64,000 bases of DNA from Trichococcus sp. K1Tr (GTDB lineage: Bacteria; Bacillota; Bacilli; Lactobacillales; Aerococcaceae): contig NZ_JAQMHR010000002.1 of NCBI RefSeq assembly GCF_028309625.1, positions 1 through 64,000 on the forward strand, given 5' to 3'. Under the pieces are notes generated by a model that worked only from the letters and a program-made list of their open reading frames with translations, was not told the origin of the DNA and made no database searches. Positions 46,065 through 55,175 of the stretch are shown one piece after another (position 1 is the stretch's first letter; every line of letters starts with the position of its first letter). The position numbers were made by a program, and so were the translations under genes.

Positions 46065-46083
46065 ATGCGTAAATGGAGCTTTT

Positions 46084-46725
46084 TCAGAAATCGACTTGCA
46101 GGTTTTCGATTTCCGTCACACGGAAATCCTTGCGCTCCAGCGCCTTTACGATGGAGTCCAGCACCTGTTTGGGTGTGCCGGCGGGTAACGTGACCAATAC
46201 CCTGCGCAACGCGTCTTCCCGGTTGATGTCCAGGGAAATGCAACTGGCGATGGAGGAATAGCGGTTGATGATTTTGGTTATGTGGTACAGATCGCCTTTT
46301 TGACCGGGTGCGATGACCGTCAGTACGTAGCTGCCGACATCGATGCTCCATGATTGGGCCAACATGTTCAACAAGGCGTTATGGGTCAGGATGCCGTAAA
46401 AGGTCATATCCTTATTCAAAACGGAAATGTAGGGCAATTCTTTGATGGTAAAAAATACCTTAAAGAATGAACTGTCTATCGAAATGAATTTTGTGGCATT
46501 CTTCAGCAGATGCGTAACAGGCAGGTTCATGTCCCCGCCGTTCGCTTTGTGCCGATAGATATGCATTTTGTAGATATTTCCACGAAAAATGGTTTCTGTT
46601 TCGTCCAAAATCGGAACGCAACGGTAGCCGGAATCTTCAAGGATATCCAGTGCATCCCGAAGTGTGGCTGACTCTTTGACGATGGTCAGCTCTCGTTTGG
46701 GAATGGCAAGTGAGCGGATAAGCAT
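46084..46725 (-). CDS. cbpA: CBS-ACT domain protein, CbpA-like
   Basis: The 213-aa protein has a CBS pair (about residues 1-130) and an ACT-like C terminus (about 135-213; SWSIDVGSYVLTVIAPGQKG, ITKIINRYSSIASCISLD). This layout matches Listeria CbpA, a receptor that binds cyclic di-AMP. Regulation of potassium or (p)ppGpp by such proteins is known in relatives; the partner here is unknown. AGGAGG precedes the ATG. Confidence 0.85.
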   Translation of the reverse strand: MLIRSLAIPKRELTIVKESATLRDALDILEDSGYRCVPILDETETIFRGNIYKMHIYRHKANGGDMNLPVTHLLKNATKFISIDSSFFKVFFTIKELPYISVLNKDMTFYGILTHNALLNMLAQSWSIDVGSYVLTVIAPGQKGDLYHITKIINRYSSIASCISLDINREDALRRVLVTLPAGTPKQVLDSIVKALERKDFRVTEIENLQVDF

Positions 46726-47109
46726 ATATTTAAAATCCTCCTAAAAACACGGTGTCTAATGTGATAATAACATTAAAATAAAAAAAAGCAACGGTTATAA
46801 ACGCATAGTTGGAAATTCTTAAACATTTGATAAATCAAGCAGTAAAGCCCTTCCAAGGCGATGGCAACCTTTAGTAAACATTAGATTGGAATGAGAACAC
46901 TTGTCGGTACCGGTAGGTTGAAGGAGGAAGAGCCGGAAAGCTCCAGCAGGTGCCATGTGAAAAATCTCTTGATTTTTCGAGCGGAGTTCACTATATTAAG
47001 TAGTATATAATTGAACAGAATCTATATTTTTTTATGCAACTGCACAGCACCTTGTTTCAGGGCATGCCCCAGTTGCGTGAGTCATCATGAAAAAGGAGAA
47101 CAAAAACAT
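46726..47109 (+). other. Gene-free interval with structured segment
   Basis: The interval between cbpA and the CNNM gene has no gene. GGTACC (46907-46912) pairs with GGTGCC (46949-46954), enclosing GGAG...CTCC. GAAAAATC/GATTTTTC (46960-46979) is a perfect 8-bp hairpin. A -10 TATAAT lies at 47006-47011 without a good -35. I could not match the fold to a known riboswitch. Confidence 0.5.
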
Positions 47110-48444
47110 ATGAACCCAGACCCCGAAGGCCAGTCGTTACTATCAAAAATAGCATTGATCCTAACCCTGACTTTACTGAATGCTTATTTCGCCTCAGCCG
47201 AATTGGCATTTGTTTCCATCAACCGTTCCAAAATCGAGAAGCTGGCCAAAGACGGCGACAAGAAATCACAAAAGGTTTTGCGTCTCTTGGAGAATCCGGA
47301 TGATTTCTTGGCCACTATCCAAGTTGCCATCACATTTGCCGGATTCTTCAGCAGTGCGTCCGCTTCATCCAATTTCGTCGGCTATATCGAACCGTTGTTG
47401 GGAAGCGTCGCCGGCGGCAAAACGATAGCGATGATCATCATCACCGTTGTCCTTTCCTACATCACGCTCGTGTTTGGTGAACTGTACCCTAAACAGATCG
47501 CCTTGCAGATGCCCGAAACCATTGCGCGCCATACTGCTGGCCCGATCGTTGTCGTCAAGACTCTCTTCAAGCCGTTCGTTTGGCTTTTGTCATTTTCGAC
47601 CGGTATCCTGAAGAAGCTGACGCCGATCGAATTCACGAATGAGGAAGAGAAGCTCACCCGTGATGAAATGAAGGCCATCCTGGCACAGAGCCGAGGCGAA
47701 GGGGTCATCGACCCATCAGAGTTCACGATGATGCAGGGGGTGCTTTCGTTGGACACAAAACTTGCCCGCGAATTGATGGTGCCGCGTACCGATACCTTGA
47801 TGATGGATTTGGATGATGATCTGGAATACAATATCGCGCTGGTTCTGAACAGCCAATATTCCCGGATTCCGGTCTATGAGGAAGACAAGGACAATATCAT
47901 CGGCGTTCTGCATATGAAAAATGTTTTGAAGGCGTCAAAGGAAGTCGGTTTCGAGCGGATCGCTTTCCGTGAGTTGGTCAATACGCCTTTGTTCGTCCCT
48001 TCCACTATTTATATCGATGATCTCTTGGTCGAGTTCCGCAAGACTCACACGCATATGGCCATCATCAAGGATGAATACGGTGGCGTGGAGGGGATCATCA
48101 CCCTCGAGGACCTTTTGGAGGAAATCGTTGGGGACATTGAAGATGAATATGATGAAATTTACCGCCTGTCGAAAAAAATCGATGACAATCATTATGTCGT
48201 GAATGGACGCATGCCGCTGGACAAGTTCAATCAATTGTTCAAGACGGCGATCGCTTCCGAAGAAGTGGATACGATTGCCGGATACATGATCGAGGAACTC
48301 GGTTATTTTCCGAAAGATGATGAGCATGCGACGATTCAGACCGGAGAGTACCTGCTGACGACTACTCAGGTCGAAAGCGGCCGGATCCGTGGCATCCGTG
48401 TCACGAGAGAGCCCGTCCAAACAGTGATTGTAGACGATGAATAA
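47110..48444 (+). CDS. CNNM/CorC-type membrane protein with CBS pair
   Basis: The 444-aa protein has a DUF21/CNNM transmembrane domain (about residues 12-190), a CBS pair (about 205-330; MVPRTDTLMM, HTHMAIIKDEYGGVEGIITLEDLLEEIVGDI) and a CorC_HlyC domain (about 345-430). Family members export magnesium or cobalt; older names say hemolysin. The ATG at 47110 follows AAGGAGAAC; the longer frame from 47011 begins at the -10. Confidence 0.9.
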   Translation: MNPDPEGQSLLSKIALILTLTLLNAYFASAELAFVSINRSKIEKLAKDGDKKSQKVLRLLENPDDFLATIQVAITFAGFFSSASASSNFVGYIEPLLGSVAGGKTIAMIIITVVLSYITLVFGELYPKQIALQMPETIARHTAGPIVVVKTLFKPFVWLLSFSTGILKKLTPIEFTNEEEKLTRDEMKAILAQSRGEGVIDPSEFTMMQGVLSLDTKLARELMVPRTDTLMMDLDDDLEYNIALVLNSQYSRIPVYEEDKDNIIGVLHMKNVLKASKEVGFERIAFRELVNTPLFVPSTIYIDDLLVEFRKTHTHMAIIKDEYGGVEGIITLEDLLEEIVGDIEDEYDEIYRLSKKIDDNHYVVNGRMPLDKFNQLFKTAIASEEVDTIAGYMIEELGYFPKDDEHATIQTGEYLLTTTQVESGRIRGIRVTREPVQTVIVDDE

Positions 48445-48445
48445 G

Positions 48446-48476
48446 CACAAGGCTGGGATCCATTCCCAGCCTTGTT
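48446..48476 (+). terminator. Weak terminator after the CNNM gene
   Basis: AAGGCTGGGA pairs with TCCCAGCCTT (48450-48474), but only GTTG follows, so termination may be partial and trmR may be co-transcribed. Confidence 0.5.
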
Positions 48477-48514
48477 GCCATTGATAAAAGAGTATGCGAT
48501 AAGGAGAAAAAAGT

Positions 48515-49243
48515 ATGGCATTGAACGAAATGATGGACAGACCCGTCGTAAAGAAAGAACTGGTCGCTTTTATGCGCGACAGACTGAAACGTTTCCCTGG
48601 AGAATTGGGGGAACTGGAAAAAACAGCGAATGAAAGAGGCGTGCCGATCATCCCGCATGAAACAGCTGTTTTCCTGAATATGCTGCTGGGGCAGATCAAA
48701 CCTGAACAAATATTGGAAATCGGCGCGGCAATCGGTTTCTCAGGCAGCTTGATGGCGCAACATGTCGGAGCGCAAGGCCACGTCACGACCATCGATCGTT
48801 TTGAGGTCATGATCAACCACGCAAAAGCAAACTTTGAGAAATTGGGCATCACGGACAAGGTGACGCTTTTGGAAGGCGATGCGGCGGAAGTCCTGCCTAC
48901 CTTGGAAGGTCCGTATGATTTCATCTTCATGGACAGCGCGAAATCAAAATATTATGAATTTTTGCCCCACTGCATCCGGCTGCTGAAGAAAGACGGCATG
49001 CTGGTCATCGATGATGTTTTCCAAGGCGGCACCATCCTGGATGATGAAGCTGACGTTCCGAAAAGGGTCCGCAAGATTCACCGCCGCCTGAACAAACTGA
49101 TGGATACCGTGCTGGACCACCCGGCATTGGAAACGTCCCTTGTGCCTCTTGGGGATGGACTGTTGCTGATCGTCAAAAAAGAAGACTTTGATTTCGGCTA
49201 TATCCTCGATGAAATCAAAGCAGAGAACCAGAATCGCGCATAG
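48515..49243 (+). CDS. trmR: SAM-dependent O-methyltransferase, TrmR-like
   Basis: The 242-aa protein is of the YrrM/TrmR group, which methylates 5-hydroxyuridine at the wobble position of tRNA. Landmarks are ILEIGAAIGFSGSLMA (SAM site), FIFMDSAKSKYYEFLPH and VIDDVFQGG. Relatives also include catechol O-methyltransferases, but these lack the typical bacterial context. AAGGAG precedes the ATG. Confidence 0.88.
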   Translation: MALNEMMDRPVVKKELVAFMRDRLKRFPGELGELEKTANERGVPIIPHETAVFLNMLLGQIKPEQILEIGAAIGFSGSLMAQHVGAQGHVTTIDRFEVMINHAKANFEKLGITDKVTLLEGDAAEVLPTLEGPYDFIFMDSAKSKYYEFLPHCIRLLKKDGMLVIDDVFQGGTILDDEADVPKRVRKIHRRLNKLMDTVLDHPALETSLVPLGDGLLLIVKKEDFDFGYILDEIKAENQNRA

Positions 49244-49248
49244 GAATG

Positions 49249-49280
49249 CAGGCCTGCCTCATAATGAGACAGGCCGTTTT
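49249..49280 (+). terminator. Terminator after trmR
   Basis: GGCCTGCCTC pairs with GAGACAGGCC, followed by GTTTTTG. Confidence 0.85.
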
Positions 49281-49332
49281 TGATTTGCGTGGCGCCAGGT
49301 TGCCGGAGGAGAGCCAGTAAAACGAGTCCCAA

Positions 49333-49459
49333 CTCCGGCAAGCGGCCGCCCGCCGGAGCAGACAGGTAACAATCGGCTGCAACTCCGAGGAAGCGGTCTT
49401 TATCGGAGAACGCAAGCAAAAATGTAGTCAAACTCCGGCGAAGCCTGCTTTCACCGGAG
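49333..49459. repeat. Array of three CTCCGG hairpin repeat units
   Basis: CTCCGG (49333-49338)/CCGGAG (49353-49358), CTCCGA (49383-49388)/TCGGAG (49403-49408) and CTCCGG (49433-49438)/CCGGAG (49454-49459). Starts are exactly 50 bp apart. The third unit is closest to the consensus (CTCCGGCGAAGC...TTCACCGGAG). Confidence 0.8.
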
Positions 49460-49610
49460 GAGAACATTGCGGTGGACACCCAAATCAGCCCGCCCGGAGC
49501 ATTGCGGGGCTGGTGAAAACGGGGGCGTGTTTGTTGCATTTCTTCCGCTTGGGTATTATGATTAGTGTCTTAGAAGCCGTCCTATTATAAAAAAATTAAG
49601 ATAAAATAGG

Positions 49611-49679
49611 TTGCTTTTTAAAGAAAACATGGTAAAGTAATAAAAAGTAAGTCGTGATGATTTGTAACACAAATGTAAT
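49611..49679 (+). promoter_or_regulatory. L,D-transpeptidase promoter and WalR box
   Basis: -35 TTGCTT (49611-49616) and -10 TAAAGT (49633-49638) are 16 bp apart. TGTAAC-acaaa-TGTAAT (49663-49679) is a perfect match to the WalR consensus, two TGTWAH half-sites with a 5-bp spacer. It lies downstream of this promoter, which would suit repression by WalR, unless a second promoter is used. Confidence 0.7.
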
Positions 49680-49713
49680 CGAATCGTAACAAAACGAGAA
49701 GGTGGTCTGGACA

Positions 49714-51090
49714 GTGAAAAAGAAACCCATCATCATTGGCGCTACAGCGGTCTTATTGGTCGCAGCCGGATACTTTGGTATAGGTAGCTATTATGAGGAT
49801 AAATTCTTACCGAATACGATGCTGGATGGCATTGACATATCGAATGATACCGTAGCCCAAGCAAAAGAAGAGACAACCGCAGCAATCGCACAAGCGCAGA
49901 TTCAAATCGTCGAAAGTGGAGAAACTATCTTTGCATTCACACCCGCTGATCTGGGCGTTTCCATCGACAACACCGAGAAATTGGAAACGATGAAGGCGGA
50001 ACAAAACGCTTGGAATTGGCCGATTTTGTTATTCCAAGATAAACAGGAAGAAACCGATCTGAGCGGCGTATCTGTTGACGAAACGGCTTTCGGGAACATC
50101 TTGGCAGGAATGCCGTTGGAGAACGAGAGCCGCACGGCACCCGTGAACGCTACAGTCGTCAAAGGGACGGAAGGCTACTCGATTTCGCCTGAAACGGCAG
50201 GGAATATGGTCGATCTGGAACTGTTGAAGGCAACGATGCTGGAAGCGATCATTGCCGGAGAAACCGAAATCGATCTCGCGCAGGCGTATCAACAACCGAC
50301 ATTAACCGCGGATGATCCGATTCTGGCTGAAACGTTGCAAAAGCTGGCTGATTTGACGGATACGGTTATCCAATACACGATTTCCGGACAGACAGAGACT
50401 GTGCCGCAAACAGCCATCATTGAGTGGTTGGGCATAGACGAGAACGGCGAAGTGTTCGTGAATCGCGAAGGTGTTGCAGCCTATCTGCAGGGACTGAGCG
50501 ACAAATACAGCACCTATTCCCGTACGCGGGATTTCTTGGCGACGGACGGTGAAACGGTCCAGGTCCCATCCGGCACATATGGATGGACACTGGCTGTCGC
50601 AGCTGAAACGGATAACCTGATCAGCTATGTTTTGGCAGGGGAAGACGTGACGGTAACGCCGAACTACAACGGCACCGGCTATCATGCGGACGGCGCGGAC
50701 ATCGGCACCACCTATGTCGAAGTGGATCTTTCAAGCCAGCACATGTGGTATTACCAAGATGGCGTCGTTGTGCTTGAGACGGATATCGTTTCCGGTCATC
50801 CGATGTCACCGACTCCGACAGGGGTCTTCTATATCTGGAACAAAGAAGAGGATGCCGTTTTGAAAGGCTACAATCCGAGAACCGAAAAGGATTACGAATC
50901 GCCTGTCGAATACTGGATGCCTGTCGAGTGGACAGGTATCGGTATCCATGATTCATCATGGCAGCCTGCTTACGGCGGTGAATATTGGCTTACCGCCGGC
51001 TCGAATGGTTGTGTCAATACGCCACCGGGGGTAATGGCTGAACTGTTCGGGATGATCGATATCGGGGTTCCGGTCATCATCCACAGCTGA
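49714..51090 (+). CDS. L,D-transpeptidase (YkuD family)
   Basis: The 458-aa protein has a membrane anchor (residues 5-25), a PG-binding type 4 repeat region (about 40-330) and a C-terminal YkuD domain with H412 (GIGIHDSSW) and C433 (GSNGCVNTP). It makes or edits 3-3 peptide crosslinks or links proteins to the wall. GTG at 49714 follows AGGTGG; a GTG at 49702 overlaps that site. A WalR box in its leader and walR next door suggest it is a WalRK target. Confidence 0.93.
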   Translation: MKKKPIIIGATAVLLVAAGYFGIGSYYEDKFLPNTMLDGIDISNDTVAQAKEETTAAIAQAQIQIVESGETIFAFTPADLGVSIDNTEKLETMKAEQNAWNWPILLFQDKQEETDLSGVSVDETAFGNILAGMPLENESRTAPVNATVVKGTEGYSISPETAGNMVDLELLKATMLEAIIAGETEIDLAQAYQQPTLTADDPILAETLQKLADLTDTVIQYTISGQTETVPQTAIIEWLGIDENGEVFVNREGVAAYLQGLSDKYSTYSRTRDFLATDGETVQVPSGTYGWTLAVAAETDNLISYVLAGEDVTVTPNYNGTGYHADGADIGTTYVEVDLSSQHMWYYQDGVVVLETDIVSGHPMSPTPTGVFYIWNKEEDAVLKGYNPRTEKDYESPVEYWMPVEWTGIGIHDSSWQPAYGGEYWLTAGSNGCVNTPPGVMAELFGMIDIGVPVIIHS

Positions 51091-51127
51091 TGAATCAATG
51101 AACAAATGCCATAACGTCAAATAGGGG

Positions 51128-51172
51128 GATGAGCCATCAGTCAGGAAAACGATTGATGGCTCGTCCTTTTTT
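51128..51172 (+). terminator. Terminator before walR
   Basis: ATGAGCCATCA pairs with TGATGGCTCGT, followed by CCTTTTTT. Confidence 0.85.
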
Positions 51173-51194
51173 GTACAGTCGTGCGGGTTCTGCG

Positions 51195-51244
51195 TGTGGA
51201 TAATTCAGGAACGCTTTGCACATAATCGGCTGCAATTGTATAAT
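51195..51244 (+). promoter_or_regulatory. walRKHI promoter with upstream DnaA box
   Basis: -35 TTGCAC (51216-51221), 17-bp spacer, -10 TATAAT (51239-51244). A perfect DnaA box (TTATCCACA, minus strand, 51195-51203) lies 12 bp upstream of the -35. Confidence 0.75.
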
Positions 51245-51300
51245 AAAGAGTAGACGTTCCGAAAGGGACCGAGAGTTGCAAGAAATAAGGAGGTTTGAAG

Positions 51301-52008
51301 ATGAAAAAGGTATTAGTGGTAGACGATGAAAAACCAATCTCAGATATAATCAAGTTTAATCTGACCAAAGAAGGTTATGAGGTCTTCACTGCATTTGATG
51401 GTGAAGAGGCCTTGGCGCAGTTTGCGGAAGTGGGCCCGGATATCATCCTGCTGGATCTGATGCTGCCGAAGATGGACGGATTGGAAGTCTGCCGGGAAAT
51501 CCGCAAGACGAGCGATGTGCCGATCATCATGCTGACGGCAAAAGACTCTGAAATCGACAAAGTGCTTGGGCTTGAATTGGGTGCAGATGACTATGTCACG
51601 AAACCATTTTCTAACCGGGAATTAGTCGCGCGCGTAAAAGCGAACTTGAGGAGACAAGCCTCTCCGGTTGCGGCACCGCCTGAAGAAGACGATACGAACG
51701 AAATCAAAATCGGAGCACTGATCATCCATGAAGATGCCTACATCGTGTCGAAGCGCGGGGTAGAAATCGAGTTGACCCACCGCGAATTCGAATTATTGCA
51801 TTATTTGGCGAAACACATCGGCCAAGTGATGACGCGGGAGCATCTGTTGCAGACTGTATGGGGATATGATTATTTCGGCGATGTCCGCACTGTCGATGTG
51901 ACGGTCCGCAGACTGCGCGAAAAAATCGAAGATACACCGAGCCATCCGACTTGGTTGATCACGCGAAGAGGAGTAGGCTACTTCTTGAAGAATCCGGATC
52001 AGGAGTAA
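51301..52008 (+). CDS. walR: Response regulator WalR (YycF/VicR)
   Basis: The 235-aa OmpR-type regulator has a receiver domain (D8, D9, phospho-acceptor D52) and a C-terminal winged helix ([24 protein letters not shown]). It controls autolysins and other cell-wall genes and is essential in most Firmicutes. ATG at 51301 follows AAGGAGG. It is the first gene of the walRKHI operon. Confidence 0.97.
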   Translation: MKKVLVVDDEKPISDIIKFNLTKEGYEVFTAFDGEEALAQFAEVGPDIILLDLMLPKMDGLEVCREIRKTSDVPIIMLTAKDSEIDKVLGLELGADDYVTKPFSNRELVARVKANLRRQASPVAAPPEEDDTNEIKIGALIIHEDAYIVSKRGVEIELTHREFELLHYLAKHIGQVMTREHLLQTVWGYDYFGDVRTVDVTVRRLREKIEDTPSHPTWLITRRGVGYFLKNPDQE

Positions 52009-52014
52009 CCATAT

Positions 52015-53862
52015 ATGAACAAAAAGATACGTTTGGTTCACTCCATTCATTTCAAGATACCGATGCTGTTCATTCTCCTCCTTTTGGTATCCCTGCAACT
52101 GATCGGGGCTTATTTTATCCGTGAACTGGAAACGAAAATGATCAGCAACTTCGACAGCCAGATGACCCTGAATGCGGGCTTTCTGGAGAAAACGCTGCAG
52201 CCGATCCTGATGGCCGATGATACGGAAAGACTGGAGGAGTCGGTGCAGACCATCCTCAGCGATTTTACGGGCGCGAACATCCTGGAAACGCAGGTCATGG
52301 ATGAGCAGGGGTATATTCTCGGAATCAATGACCAAACGCTGCAATCTTTGATCGGAACGAAGTCGACCGATCGGGATGTCCAACAAGTCATTCTTCTGGA
52401 TGCACCCTCCTCATACCAATATGTGAAGGAAGACACGAACAGCCGCGTGCTGAAGAACATCAGTCCAATCTATTCGACTGACAATACGGGTACCCTTATC
52501 GGGGTATTGGTGATGGAATCGAATATCGAATCGGTCTATTCACAGATGAGCCAGACGGTGAGCATCTTTCTGAATGCTTCAGTAGTGGCGATCATCATTA
52601 CGATTGTGCTGGCTGTGATCATCTCCCGCGGTATCACGCGTCCCATCTCCGAGATGCGCAGGCAGACGGCCAATATTGCCGATGGGGATTATTCCGGCAA
52701 GGTGACCGTCTATGGAGCGGATGAGTTGGGCGAATTGGCCGATACCATCAACGATCTGTCCTACAAAGTCAAGGATGCCCAGGAAACGACGGAATCGGAG
52801 CGCCAAAGGTTGGATAGCGTCCTGCGGCACATGACGGATGGCGTATTGGCCACCGACCGCCGCGGCAAGATCATCATCATCAACAGCCGGGCGATGGATC
52901 TGCTCTCGATTTCCCAGGACAAAGCGATCGGGCAATCGATCATGAAGGTGCTGAAACTGGGCGAGAAATTCACTTTCCGTCAGTTGTTGGAGACGCAGGA
53001 TGAATTGATCCTGAACATCCCGACAGAGGATCAGGATACGATCCTGCGCGGGGAATTTTCCGTCATCCAGCGGGAATCCGGCTTCATCAGCGGATTGGTC
53101 TGCGTGCTTTCCGACATTACAGAGCAGGAAAAAGTCGAACAGGAACGCCGCAGCTTCGTTTCGAACGTGTCCCATGAATTGCGCACACCGTTGACGAGCG
53201 TGAAAAGTTACACAGAATCGCTGATCGACGGTGCTTGGGAAGATAAGGATATCGCCCCGGAATTTCTGAAGGTCATTTCCACCGAGACCGATCGGATGAT
53301 CCGGATGATCACCGATTTGCTGAATCTCTCCCGTATGGACCAAGGCAAACAGGAACTGAACTTGGAGTTCGTCAGCATCAACGAGCTGGTCGCGCATATC
53401 ATCGATCGCTTCGAAGTGGTGTTGAAATCGGAACAGTACCGCAACAAAAAATATAAGATCGAACGAGACTTCACGCAACGTACGCTGTGGGTCGAAATCG
53501 ATCAGGATAAATTTATCCAAGTGATCGACAATATCATGAACAATGCCATCAAATATTCTCCGGACGGCGGGAAAATCACCTGCAGACTGATGGAGACGCA
53601 CAACAGTGTCGTCATCAGCATCACCGATGAGGGTTTGGGCATTCCGCGCAAGGACATCGGCCATGTCTTTGACCGATTCTATCGGGTGGACAAGGCGCGC
53701 GCCCGGTCGATGGGCGGCACCGGACTGGGATTGGCCATTTCCAAAGAGGTCGTCCAGTTGCACGGCGGGAAAATCTGGGTAACCAGTGTGGAAAATAAAG
53801 GGTCCACTTTCTTTATTTCCTTGCCTTACATTCCGATGGACGAGGAGGATGAGTGGGAATGA
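52015..53862 (+). CDS. walK: Sensor histidine kinase WalK (YycG/VicK)
   Basis: The 615-aa kinase has two membrane helices (about 13-33 and 184-204) around an extracellular PAS-like domain, then HAMP (about 205-257), PAS (about 262-370), HisKA with H387 (NVSHELRTP) and HATPase (about 490-605; SMGGTGLGLAISKE). It pairs with WalR. The stop overlaps the walH start. Confidence 0.97.
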   Translation: MNKKIRLVHSIHFKIPMLFILLLLVSLQLIGAYFIRELETKMISNFDSQMTLNAGFLEKTLQPILMADDTERLEESVQTILSDFTGANILETQVMDEQGYILGINDQTLQSLIGTKSTDRDVQQVILLDAPSSYQYVKEDTNSRVLKNISPIYSTDNTGTLIGVLVMESNIESVYSQMSQTVSIFLNASVVAIIITIVLAVIISRGITRPISEMRRQTANIADGDYSGKVTVYGADELGELADTINDLSYKVKDAQETTESERQRLDSVLRHMTDGVLATDRRGKIIIINSRAMDLLSISQDKAIGQSIMKVLKLGEKFTFRQLLETQDELILNIPTEDQDTILRGEFSVIQRESGFISGLVCVLSDITEQEKVEQERRSFVSNVSHELRTPLTSVKSYTESLIDGAWEDKDIAPEFLKVISTETDRMIRMITDLLNLSRMDQGKQELNLEFVSINELVAHIIDRFEVVLKSEQYRNKKYKIERDFTQRTLWVEIDQDKFIQVIDNIMNNAIKYSPDGGKITCRLMETHNSVVISITDEGLGIPRKDIGHVFDRFYRVDKARARSMGGTGLGLAISKEVVQLHGGKIWVTSVENKGSTFFISLPYIPMDEEDEWE

Positions 53863-55175
53863 GACAAAAAGAATCACCGATGCTGAGTGCTCTACTGTAC
53901 ACATTGGTCGCAATCAGCCTGTTCCTGACTGTCAGGATCCTTTCCACTCCGAGCACAGTCGGGTTAAGTCAGAATTCGACGACATCCGTCTCTGCCAATT
54001 TGACCAACACGAAGAAGATAGAGGATGTCTTTGCGCCGATAAGGATGATCGTCCATACGGATAAGCGCATCTACTTGACGCAAAATCCGGAAATCATGAA
54101 GAGCGTGAATGAACTGTTGGGCGAGAGTTTGCTTGACGGGATCGAAGGTGTCTCCACCTACACGCAGGAGGAGTTTGATGCGCTTATTCTGGCGCCTACC
54201 CAACTGGAGATCCGCTTTGCCGAGGAAGTCCCACTGGAGTTGCTTTCGCGTTATTTCACGAATCTCCAGGAGGACTATTATGATGACACGATCGATCGGA
54301 TCATCCTCAACTCAAAGGAAGAGGATCCCGTCTATCTGTTGAATGATGAAACGAAGCAAGTGTTCACCGCAGCGCGGCCGGATAATGTGCTGCAGCCGTT
54401 GGTGGACCTTTACGAAGGACAAAAGGATGCGTACATGGAAGTGGAATCGTATGAATCAGAATCAGCCATCTCCTACCTTCCGAAAGAGGCAATCACGATC
54501 CAAAAGTTGGTCTATCTGGTTGAAAAGCCTTCGAACAGCTATTTCATCGATCTGCTTTTCAATGATACTACCGACCTGAAGGATAACGGAAACGATGAAT
54601 TCGTAAGTTACAGTGATAACATCTCCGAATTGAGCATCCATAAGGAAACCGGGCAGTTGAGCTATTACCGCAACATCCTCGATGCCGAGGAGTTGCCTGA
54701 TTATCGGTTGATCCGCGACAGTTTCCATGAAATCAAAATGTTGGACAACTGGACGAATCCTTTTTATTTCTATGGGTTCGATGAGGGTACGGATAACGTT
54801 TATTACCGAAGATACGTGAACGGCTATCCGATTTTCGGGGAAGTCGATTACGGTTTGACGCGGATCCATATGTCCGGATCATCCATGACGGAACTGCAAT
54901 TCCTGACGCAAGTCATCCAGACGCCGCTGACGGATCGTAGAGAGGATGTCACGCTATTGAGCGGGACAGACCTTTTGGCCGCGCTGGATGCCGGTGGCTA
55001 CAGCAGCCAAGAGATTCAGATGATCGCATTGGGGTATGATTGGACATTCAGTGAAGAATCCAACCGTCTCGTCAATTTGACGCCAAAATGGTTCATTCAG
55101 ATCGACGGCTCATGGAAGTCGTTGGACCAATGGATCGGCGGAACGGAAACGGAGGCGGATGATAGTGGACTTTAG
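53859..55175 (+). CDS. walH: WalH (YycH) regulatory membrane protein
   Basis: The 438-aa protein has one N-terminal membrane helix and a large extracellular part of the YycH fold. In Bacillus YycH and YycI bind WalK and restrain it. The ATG overlaps the walK stop (ATGA) and follows GAGGAGG, so the genes are coupled. Confidence 0.93.
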   Translation: MRQKESPMLSALLYTLVAISLFLTVRILSTPSTVGLSQNSTTSVSANLTNTKKIEDVFAPIRMIVHTDKRIYLTQNPEIMKSVNELLGESLLDGIEGVSTYTQEEFDALILAPTQLEIRFAEEVPLELLSRYFTNLQEDYYDDTIDRIILNSKEEDPVYLLNDETKQVFTAARPDNVLQPLVDLYEGQKDAYMEVESYESESAISYLPKEAITIQKLVYLVEKPSNSYFIDLLFNDTTDLKDNGNDEFVSYSDNISELSIHKETGQLSYYRNILDAEELPDYRLIRDSFHEIKMLDNWTNPFYFYGFDEGTDNVYYRRYVNGYPIFGEVDYGLTRIHMSGSSMTELQFLTQVIQTPLTDRREDVTLLSGTDLLAALDAGGYSSQEIQMIALGYDWTFSEESNRLVNLTPKWFIQIDGSWKSLDQWIGGTETEADDSGL

